Assembly: GCF_016741815.1 (NCBI RefSeq)
Contig: NZ_JAERRJ010000009.1
Coordinates: 186,001 to 250,000, forward strand
Direction of reading: 5' to 3'
DNA from: Nocardia acididurans
Lineage (GTDB): Bacteria; Actinomycetota; Actinomycetes; Mycobacteriales; Mycobacteriaceae
DNA: 64,000 bases
Shown: piece by piece, positions 33,065-41,000 of the stretch
Numbering within the stretch: position 1 is the first letter of the stretch
How the letters are laid out: each line of letters opens with the position of its first letter
Made by a program: the position numbers and the translations under genes
The notes under the pieces: model-generated
The model's input: the letters and a program-made list of their open reading frames with translations, nothing else
The model's database searches: none
What the model was told of the DNA's origin: nothing

Positions 33065-34470
33065 AACTCACGAAGTTCGTCAAGGTTCAGCTGGCCATCT
33101 TCTCGGTGCTGACCGTGATCGGCCTGACCGTCATGGGCGGCAGCTATGTGGGCATCCCCGCCATGTTCGGCATCGGGAGATACACCGTCACAGTCGAATT
33201 GGCGGCGACGGGTGGTCTCTACGAGACGGCGAACGTGGCCTATCGCGGCACCAATGTCGGCAAGGTGAACGAGGTGCGGCTCACCCCCAAGGGAGTCGCC
33301 GCCGAGCTGTCCATCGACAGCGACTTCAAGATCCCCGGCGATATCGACGCGTACGTCAAGAGCGTCTCGGCCGTCGGTGAACAGTACGTCGATCTGGTGC
33401 CCGCGAAGGACCCGAAAGGCGCGAATCTGCAGGATGGTTCGGTGATCCCGGTGGAGCGCACCAAGCTCCCGCAGGACGTCGGCGCCATGCTCGATCAGGC
33501 CGACCGGCTGCTGTCCACGGTCGCCGACACCAAGCTGCAGGAGGTCATCCAGGCCGCCTTCACCGCCTTCGACGGAGCCGGTCCGGAACTGCAGCGGTTC
33601 ATCGACTCGGCCTCGCTGCTCGTGCAGGAGGCCAAGGCGAACACCCAGCCGACCAAGGATCTGCTGGCGCAGCTCGGCCCGCTGCTGGACACCCAGAACC
33701 AGTCCGAGGACGCCATCCGCAGCTGGACCCAGGATCTGGCCACGGTGACAGACCAACTGCGCGAACATGATCCGGCGCTGCGGTCGCTGCTGCAGAACGC
33801 GCCGACCACGGTGCAGAAGGTCAACCAGACCTTCCAGGACCTGAAGCCGACCCTGCCGATCCTGCTCGCCAATATGATCAGCGTGGGCCAGGTGGGCGTC
33901 ACCTATCACGCCGGTATCGAACAGATCCTGGTGATCTACCCGCCGCTGCTCTCGGCTCTGCTCACCGCGATTCGCGGTCCGACCGAATACGGCGCCCGGG
34001 TCGACTTCATGCTCGGCCTGAACGATCCGCCGGGCTGCACCACCGGCTTCATCTCACCCGACGACCGGCGGTCGCCGGCCGATCTGACCCAGATTCCCAC
34101 CCCCGACAATCTGTACTGCAAGGTTGCGCAGAACGCCAAGGAGGCCGTGCGCGGTATCCGCAATACGCCGTGTATGGAGGTGCCGGGCAAGCGGGCGCCG
34201 ACTCCGGAACTGTGCCGTGACCCGCAGGGTTACGTGCCGCTCGGCAACAACCCGCCGTTCGGCCCGCCGCAGCCTGTTGACAACGAGGGCAACCCGACCA
34301 GTAACCTGCTGGGTAACCAGACAGCCCCCTTCATCGGGCACGCCGATCCGGCCACCGGCACCTATGTCGGACCTGATGGCAGTGTGATCCGACAAGGGAA
34401 TATCAACCCAGATGGTTCCACCAGGGTGCCGTCGAGCTGGCAGGAAATGCTTCAGGAGCCAACGCGATGA
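33061..34470 (+). CDS. mce4F: Mce4F, channel subunit of the Mce4 importer
   Basis: 469 residues with an N-terminal helix, Mce domain (ATGGLYETANVAYRGTNVGKVNEV), long helical region and a cysteine-containing Pro/Asn-rich C-terminal tail, as in other MceF proteins. GTG 33061 shares GTGA with mce4E. It is somewhat shorter than the M. tuberculosis protein as I remember it, mainly in the tail. Confidence 0.92.
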   Translation: MKLTKFVKVQLAIFSVLTVIGLTVMGGSYVGIPAMFGIGRYTVTVELAATGGLYETANVAYRGTNVGKVNEVRLTPKGVAAELSIDSDFKIPGDIDAYVKSVSAVGEQYVDLVPAKDPKGANLQDGSVIPVERTKLPQDVGAMLDQADRLLSTVADTKLQEVIQAAFTAFDGAGPELQRFIDSASLLVQEAKANTQPTKDLLAQLGPLLDTQNQSEDAIRSWTQDLATVTDQLREHDPALRSLLQNAPTTVQKVNQTFQDLKPTLPILLANMISVGQVGVTYHAGIEQILVIYPPLLSALLTAIRGPTEYGARVDFMLGLNDPPGCTTGFISPDDRRSPADLTQIPTPDNLYCKVAQNAKEAVRGIRNTPCMEVPGKRAPTPELCRDPQGYVPLGNNPPFGPPQPVDNEGNPTSNLLGNQTAPFIGHADPATGTYVGPDGSVIRQGNINPDGSTRVPSSWQEMLQEPTR

Positions 34471-35243
34471 GCGAAACCACAGCAAATCGAAGCCGCACTC
34501 GGCGGCGTGTTCAGCGGCAGGCCGGTCCGCCGGCCGACGGTGATCAGGCCGCGGTCGAAGTCCGCACCTCGGCGGTTGCCGTGGCGGACAACGAAGCCGT
34601 GGTCGCCGAGGCTTCGGATGCTGTGGTTTCGACCGAAAAGGCCGCGGCGGAGAAACCCGAGCTGACGAAGGCTGAGCCGAAGAAGGCTGCGGCTCCGGCG
34701 GTTTCGCCCGCGCCGAAGTCGCGGTCGAAGTTCGACCCGCGCCGGGCGTTCGACGGGCTCGACCGGGTGGGCACGGTGGCCGCCGTGGTCGCGCTGCTGT
34801 CGGCGCTGCTGCTCATCGGCTCCGGGGGCGTGTTCTTCTATCACCAGAACCGGGCGGACGCGCTGAACGACCGTCGCGCGGAATACATTCAGGTCGCCAA
34901 GCAGGCGTACCTGGACCTGGCCACCGTCAAGGACAGCACGGCCGGTGCGGACATCGATCGGCTGATCGCGGCCGCGGGCGGCTCCCTCAAGGACGAGTAC
35001 GCGCAGAACCGCGAGCTGTTCAAGCAGATCTTCGAGCAGATGAAGATCGACTCCAGCGGCACCATCCTCGCCGCCGCCATCGAATCCAGTGACGAGGATT
35101 CGGCCAGCGTGCTGCTGCTCGCGCGGCAGACGGTATCCAATACCGCCACCAACGGTCCCGTGCAGAAGGACTACCGCATGCGGATTCACGTGCAACAGGA
35201 AGGCGATACCCTGACCGCCACCTCCGTGGAGTTCGTGCCGTGA
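34467..35243 (+). CDS. Mce-associated membrane protein (first of two)
   Basis: 258 residues: a disordered, charged N-terminal third (about 1-95, Ala/Glu/Lys/Pro-rich), one transmembrane helix (about 108-130, VAAVVALLSALLLIGSGGVFFY) and an extracytoplasmic domain of about 125 residues. This is the layout of the Rv3493c-type proteins that stabilise Mce complexes. It overlaps mce4F by ATGA and the next gene by 4 nt. Confidence 0.85.
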   Translation: MSETTANRSRTRRRVQRQAGPPADGDQAAVEVRTSAVAVADNEAVVAEASDAVVSTEKAAAEKPELTKAEPKKAAAPAVSPAPKSRSKFDPRRAFDGLDRVGTVAAVVALLSALLLIGSGGVFFYHQNRADALNDRRAEYIQVAKQAYLDLATVKDSTAGADIDRLIAAAGGSLKDEYAQNRELFKQIFEQMKIDSSGTILAAAIESSDEDSASVLLLARQTVSNTATNGPVQKDYRMRIHVQQEGDTLTATSVEFVP

Positions 35244-35728
35244 AATTCGACAAGCGCTCCCTCCTCATCGGCTCCGCCGCAATCCTTTTCATCGCGGCGG
35301 TCACCGCCGCCGCACTGACCGGCTGGGGTTTCTGGTCCGACCGGCAGGCCGAGCAGAATCGCGCCGGCGCGGTCGACGCCGCCCAGCGCACCGTGGAGGC
35401 CCTGTTCTCCTACGACTACAACACCGTCGACCACGAATTGCCCAGGGCAGCGGAGAATCTCACCAGCGACTATCGCGACTCCTACAAGCAGGTGACCGAG
35501 CAGCAGGCCATTCCGGCGGCGAAGGAGCAGAAGCTCACCGTCCGCACCACCGTGCAGGCGACCGGCGTGATCGAGACCTCGCGGACGCATGCCACCGTCC
35601 TGGTCTTCAGCAACCAGCTGTTCAAACGTGCCGATGCGGCCGAGGAAACCCTCAGCGGCTCGCGCCTGCAGGTCGAACTGGCCAAGGAGGACGGGCGCTG
35701 GCTCGTCTCGAACATCACGCCGGTCTGA
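35240..35728 (+). CDS. Mce-associated membrane protein (second of two)
   Basis: 162 residues with an N-terminal helix (LLIGSAAILFIAAVTAAALTGWGFW) and a single exported domain of the same family as its neighbour (VDAAQRTVEALFSYDYNTVDHELPRAAENLT...), comparable with Rv3492c. GTG 35240 shares GTGA with the upstream stop. It is the last gene of the mce4 operon and a strong terminator follows. Confidence 0.85.
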   Translation: MKFDKRSLLIGSAAILFIAAVTAAALTGWGFWSDRQAEQNRAGAVDAAQRTVEALFSYDYNTVDHELPRAAENLTSDYRDSYKQVTEQQAIPAAKEQKLTVRTTVQATGVIETSRTHATVLVFSNQLFKRADAAEETLSGSRLQVELAKEDGRWLVSNITPV

Positions 35729-35747
35729 TCTCCGGCTGAACCACCCG

Positions 35748-35782
35748 AAACGCGCGCGGCGGATGCCGCGCGCGTTTTTGTT
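35748..35782 (+). terminator. Rho-independent terminator of the mce4 operon
   Basis: A perfect 13-bp stem (35748-35760 and 35765-35777) with a 4-nt loop ends in TTTTTGTTTT, 20 nt after the last mce4 operon gene. It separates the mce4 transcript from the PKS operon. Confidence 0.92.
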
Positions 35783-35876
35783 TTCTCTGCAGTATGAAAT
35801 CTGTTGTGCGCTAAAACATTCAGACCAAGCGGTATTGAAAGACGTTAAGTAACAGTAACTTTCACTGAAATCGTTC

Positions 35877-35905
35877 TTGACACCAACTGGAACCGGTTCT
35901 AGATT
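35877..35905 (+). promoter_or_regulatory. PKS operon promoter with KstR operator in its spacer
   Basis: TTGACA (35877-35882), 17-bp spacer, TAGATT (35900-35905): a near-ideal housekeeping-type promoter. The KstR box TGGAACCGGTTCTA (35888-35901) fills the spacer and touches the -10, so bound KstR should block polymerase. Its offset from the -35 (11 bp) is the same as at fadD19. GGGAGGG follows before ATG 35925. An AT-rich stretch with a tandem AGTAAC (35848-35859) lies just upstream. Confidence 0.88.
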
Positions 35906-35924
35906 TGGCGTCGGGAGGGATTCG

Positions 35925-36851
35925 ATGACTACGTCTTATCTGCTGGGTGGGCATATTCCGCTCGCCGATTCATCCGTCCGGGAATTTCACGACAGATTTC
36001 CCTTGATTCGCCGCTCGTATGAACAGACCTCCGAGTGGACCGGACTTTCCGTGTCGGATCTGCTGGGCGGCGGTCGCCGGGCGGGCCGCGAAGAACTGCA
36101 CGCCTTCGACGGATTGCGGCAGGCCGCGCTGATCGTCGGAATGCACGACGTGCTGGCGGAATACGGTGTGCACCCCGACGCCGTCGGCGGAATAAGCCTC
36201 GGCGGATTGATCGGCGCGGGTCTCGCCGGCGCGGTCGACCGCCGGGATCTGTTCGACATGCTGCACCACCACCGGCTCGTCCCACCGCGTCCGGCAGGCG
36301 AACGTCCGCAGGGAATGGCCGTCGCGGCATTGCGACTGGGCGACGATCCGCGGAAGTATTACGGAGAGCATCGTCCCGGGGTGTATCTCGCCGCCGACTA
36401 CGACGCGGCATACGGCGGCGACGTGCACGTGATCGTGCTGTCCGGCTACGCCGACGCCCTCGAGGAGCTGGTGGCCGAGCATCCGCGTCAGATGCAGATG
36501 CTGGACGAGTATCCCGGCGCGTTCCACAGTCCGCTCGCGCAGTACGCCTCGGACTTCATCGCGCCCTATGTCGCGGGTATGACCATCCGGGATCCCGAGA
36601 TCATGCTGCTCTCCCCGCATGAGGCGGGCGCGGTGATGACCGCGGACTCGGTGCGGGATTTCTTCGTGCACAACCACGTTCGCCAGGTGGGCGTCAAAGC
36701 GCTGATGACGGAGGTCGAGCGCATCGGCACCACCACGGTGGTGGGGCTGGGGCCGGGCCTGCCGCAGGGGCTGGTCGTGGAACCGCTGACCATGACGCTG
36801 ATACTCACGCCCGATGAGCTGGAGGCGGCCGGAAAGGTCCTGACGGCGTGA
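35925..36851 (+). CDS. Stand-alone acyltransferase (FabD-like) at the head of the PKS operon
   Basis: 308-residue AT-domain protein with the nucleophile serine S91 in GGISLGGLIG, a variant of GHSxG in which His is Ile. The second catalytic histidine lies in GAFHSPLAQY, and VGLGPGLPQGL closes the domain. Discrete ATs load extender or starter units onto ACPs in trans. Its position before the CCR gene, which it overlaps by GTGA, suggests that it handles the CCR product or supports the AT-less KS protein at 50115. The changed GHS motif makes its acyl specificity uncertain. Confidence 0.78.
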   Translation: MTTSYLLGGHIPLADSSVREFHDRFPLIRRSYEQTSEWTGLSVSDLLGGGRRAGREELHAFDGLRQAALIVGMHDVLAEYGVHPDAVGGISLGGLIGAGLAGAVDRRDLFDMLHHHRLVPPRPAGERPQGMAVAALRLGDDPRKYYGEHRPGVYLAADYDAAYGGDVHVIVLSGYADALEELVAEHPRQMQMLDEYPGAFHSPLAQYASDFIAPYVAGMTIRDPEIMLLSPHEAGAVMTADSVRDFFVHNHVRQVGVKALMTEVERIGTTTVVGLGPGLPQGLVVEPLTMTLILTPDELEAAGKVLTA

Positions 36852-38074
36852 AGAAATCGCTGTACGCGCTCGGTGAACTACCACCCGTCGGACATATTCC
36901 GGAGAAGATGCTGGCATCGGTTGTCCGACCCGAGCGGTACGGCGAGCCGATCGACGCATTCCGTGAGGAAGTCGTCGATGTGCCGTCCATCGGGCCGAAC
37001 GAAGTACTCGTCTACGTCATGGCCGCGGGCATCAATTTCAACAATGTCTGGGCGGCCCGCGGCATTCCGCTGGATGTTGTCGCGGCCCGCCGAAAACGCG
37101 GCGCCGCAGAGGATTTCCATATCGGCGGATCGGAGGGCTCGGGAATCGTCTGGGCGGTCGGCGACCGAGTCGGCAATGTCGCGGTCGGCGACGAAGTGGT
37201 GCTGTCCTCGTGTATCTGGGACGAATCGGCCGCCGATATCAGAATGGGTGCCGATCCCATGACCTCGTCGAGCCAGAGCGTGTGGGGCTACGAGGAGAAC
37301 TACGGTTCCTTCGCGCAATTCACGGTGGTCCGCGACTATCAATGCCATCCCAAGCCGGAAAGGCTCTCCTGGGCCGAAGCCGCCGCATTCATTCTGACCG
37401 GCGCCACCGCGTATCGGCAGCTGCTGGGCTGGTATCCGAATGTGGTGCGGCCCGGCGACCCGGTACTGATCTGGGGCGGCGCGGGCGGCCTCGGTTCCAT
37501 GGCCATACAGATCGCGCGAACCTACGGCGGCCGCCCCGTCGCGGTCGTGTCCAGTGCGGAGCGGGAGAAATACTGTAAAGACCTGGGCGCCAACGGAGTT
37601 GTGAACCGGCGCGAGTTCTCGCACTGGGGACGCCTCCCGGATATCGGCGACCAGGACGCCATGGCGCGGTGGTTCGCCGAAGTCCGCCGATTCGGCGCCG
37701 CGTACTGGGAAGCGCTCGGCGCCAAGCGTTCTCCCCGGATCGTGCTCGAGCATTCGGGCCAGGACACCATTCCGACGTCGATCTACCTGTGCGACAACGC
37801 GGGCATGGTGGTCATCTGCGGCGGGACCACCGGATACAACGCGGATGTCGACCTGCGATACCTGTGGATGCGGCAGAAGCGGTTGCAGGGTTCGCATTTC
37901 GCGAACCTGCAGCAGTGCCGGGCCATTACCGAGCTGATCGCGAGCGGTGATGTCGATCCGTGCCTGTCCCGGGTCGGCACGTTCGCCGAAATCGGAAAAA
38001 TGCATCAGCTGATGTGTGACAACCAGCAGCCGCCCGGAAATATGGCGGTGCTGGTCAACGGGGGGTTGTCGTGA
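36848..38074 (+). CDS. Crotonyl-CoA carboxylase/reductase family protein
   Basis: 408 residues of the medium-chain dehydrogenase superfamily, with the CCR signatures FHIGGSEGSGIVWAVGD, WGYEENYGSFAQFTVV, ILTGATAYRQLLGW, VLIWGGAGGLGSMAIQIA, EHSGQDTIPTS and LRYLWMRQKRLQGSHFAN. CCRs reductively carboxylate crotonyl-CoA or longer enoyl-CoAs to ethylmalonyl- or alkylmalonyl-CoA, the unusual extender units of many PKS pathways. It is a little shorter at the N-terminus than typical CCRs. Coupling by GTGA on both sides places it firmly in PKS precursor supply. Confidence 0.88.
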   Translation: MKKSLYALGELPPVGHIPEKMLASVVRPERYGEPIDAFREEVVDVPSIGPNEVLVYVMAAGINFNNVWAARGIPLDVVAARRKRGAAEDFHIGGSEGSGIVWAVGDRVGNVAVGDEVVLSSCIWDESAADIRMGADPMTSSSQSVWGYEENYGSFAQFTVVRDYQCHPKPERLSWAEAAAFILTGATAYRQLLGWYPNVVRPGDPVLIWGGAGGLGSMAIQIARTYGGRPVAVVSSAEREKYCKDLGANGVVNRREFSHWGRLPDIGDQDAMARWFAEVRRFGAAYWEALGAKRSPRIVLEHSGQDTIPTSIYLCDNAGMVVICGGTTGYNADVDLRYLWMRQKRLQGSHFANLQQCRAITELIASGDVDPCLSRVGTFAEIGKMHQLMCDNQQPPGNMAVLVNGGLS

Positions 38075-41000
38075 CAGGTCTGGTACAGCCGGACGATTCG
38101 ATCGCCGTGATCGGCCGAGCCGACCGGCCCGCCGACGGACCGGAAGGGTTCGACGCGGAGTTCTTCGGGATCAGCGCCGAGGACGCCGCGGCCATGGACC
38201 GGCGGCACTGGTCTATGCTCGAAATGAGCTGGGAGGCAGTGGAAGTCGCTGGAATCGACCCGATGGAACTGCGCGGCGGTGATATCGGGGTCTTCCTCGG
38301 CGCGGCGGGCGGCGGGCACAGCGTCATCGCACGGGCGCTGGATCTGCGCGGCCCCGCGCTGAGCATCGACACCGAGGCTGCCGCACCGGCGGCCGTGGAT
38401 CTGGCGGTGCGCGCACTCGCGGCGGGGGAATGTTCGCTCGCCCTGGTCGGCGCGGAGTCGTCGATGCTGCTGCTGGAACGACTGCCCGACGCCCATCGCA
38501 ACGGCCACCGGGTGCTGGAGCTGGTGCACGGCGCGGCAGTGCCGCCCGCGCCGCCGATCACCCTCGCCGCTCCCGGACAGCGTGTGCCGCTGGTGGTCTG
38601 GCCGATCTCCGGGAAGACGCCCGAGGCGCTGACCGCACAGGCCGCGCGGCTGGCCGACCACGTCCGCGCGCATCCGGAATTCAGCGGGCGCGAGGTAGGC
38701 CACGCGCTGACCACCACGCGCAGCACCTTCGACCATCGTGCGGTGGTGCTGGGTCGCAATCGCGTCGAACTGCTCGCCGCGCTGGACGCCATGGCGGAGG
38801 GCAGGCCGGACGGGCCGACCCGCGGCCACGCCACCTCCGGCCGCCGGATCATGTTCGTCTTTCCCGGACAGGGTCAGCAGTACGCCGGGATGGCCGCCCA
38901 GCTGTTGCGCGAATCCCCGGTCTTCGCAGCGAAAATCGCGGAGGTCGACGCCGCACTGTCGGAGTTCGTCGATTGGTCGCTGATCGATGTGCTGAACGAG
39001 GCCGACGGCGCACCGACCCTGGAGCGGGTCGACGTGGTGCAGCCCGCGCTCTTCGCGACCATGATTTCGCTGGCGGCACTGTGGAATTCACTGGGCATCG
39101 AGCCCGCCGCGGTACTGGGGCACTCACAGGGCGAGGTGGCCGCCGCGTATGTCGCGGGCGCGCTGACGCTGCGGGATGCCGTCCGGATCGTCGCGCTGCG
39201 CAGCAAGCTGCTCCGCGAACTGGACGGCACCGGCGGCATGGCCTCCATCAATGCCCCCGTCGCCCGCGTGCGTGCGCTGATGGCCGATATCGACGACCTC
39301 TACATCGCCGCGGTCAATTCCCCCGGCACCACGGTGGTCGCGGGCGGCATCTCCGGCCTGTCCCGCATCCTCGCATCGTGTGCGCGAGAAACCTTGCGGG
39401 CCAGGAAGGTTCCGGCCTCCTGCGCCGGACATACACCCCACGTCGACGTCCTGCGCGAGCGGCTCGATGCCGCGGTGGCCCCGATCACCGCTCGGACAGC
39501 CGATCTTCGCTTCTTCTCTACCGTCACCGGGAGCGAGCTGGACAGCCGGGAACTCGGGCCGGACTACTGGTTCCGGAACCTGCGTGAACCGGTGCGGTTC
39601 GAGGAGGGTTTCCGGGCTGCCGCCGAGGCCGGGTTCGACGCCTTCTTGGAGATGAGCGCGACTCCGGTACTGACCGCCGCCATGTTCGAATCGCTCGGTG
39701 ACGCAGCCGATTCCGCGGTTGTCGTCGGATCGCTCAAGCGTGACGACGCGGGTATCCGGCGACTGCTCACCTCCGTCTCCGAAGCCCATGTGCGCGGTGT
39801 GACCCCGGACTGGGCGGCCATCTATCCGGTCGGCTCCGCGAACCCGATCACCCTGCCCACCTACGCTTTCCAGCGCCGCGTGTACACGCCGTCCGGCGTC
39901 TCCGGTGCGCGTGGCGACGAGCCCGGCGGCCTCGGCCTGGTCACGGCCGGGCACCCGCTGCTCGGCGCGGTGGTCGAGCGGCCCGGCGGCGACGGGTTCC
40001 AATTCCTCACCGGTGTCTCGGTCGAAACCCATTCCTGGCTGGCCGATTACACGGTGCACGGCACCGCCGTCCTGCCCGCCGCGGCCCTGCTGGAACTGGC
40101 GCTGCACGTCGGCGACCGGCTCGGGGTGCCACGGGTGGCGAAGCTGACCGTGCACAGCCCGGTCGCGGTGCCCGCCGACGGTGCGGTCGATCTCCAGGTT
40201 GTCGTAGGCGAGTTCCAGGACGCCGCGCGTACGGTGGCCGTCTACTCGCGCCCTACGGGCTCGGGTGCTCCGCTGGGCCGGAGCCGGTGGATGCTGCACG
40301 CCGACGGTGTCCTCACACCGCCCGAGACCGCGGCCGCCGACACCCACGGGTTGAGCGTGTGGCCGCCGGTCGGCGCGGAACCGGTACCGGAACCCGGGCT
40401 GGTGTACGAGGACCTGGCGGAGCTGGGTTTCCGGCACGGTCCGGCCTTCCGGGGTATGAAAGCGCTCTGGCGGCGCGGCGCGGATATCTTCGCCGAGGTC
40501 GCGGTGCCCGGCGTGGTGGCCGACGCGGAGCGGTACGGGCTGCATCCGGCGCTGCTGGACGCGGCCGTGCAACCCGTCGGCGCGGCCGCGACACCGCTGC
40601 CGTCCGCACCGGACTCGGTCCGGATGCCGATCGCATGGGAGAACGTCGAACTGCGCGTGACCGGCGCGCGGGCCGCGCGGGTGCGCTTGACCTCCGGCAG
40701 CGCCGACCACAGCAATTGGGCGCTCGCCGACGCTGCCGGGCAGATCATCGCGACCGGCGCGGTGCGGGTGGGTGAGGTCTCGCTGCGGGACAGCGCCGCG
40801 CACGCGGATTCCGGTATGCGGGAATCGCTGTACGACGTGGGATGGTCGGCCGTTCAGGCTTGGCGTCGGCGTTATTGCGCCGGGCCGGGAGAGTGGGTCA
40901 TCGTCGGTGATCAGCCGTCCGGCGTGCGCGACTCCGCCGGGCTCATGACCTACCCGGATCTCGACTCGCTGTACAGCGCAGCGGATTCTGGAGCCGCAGT

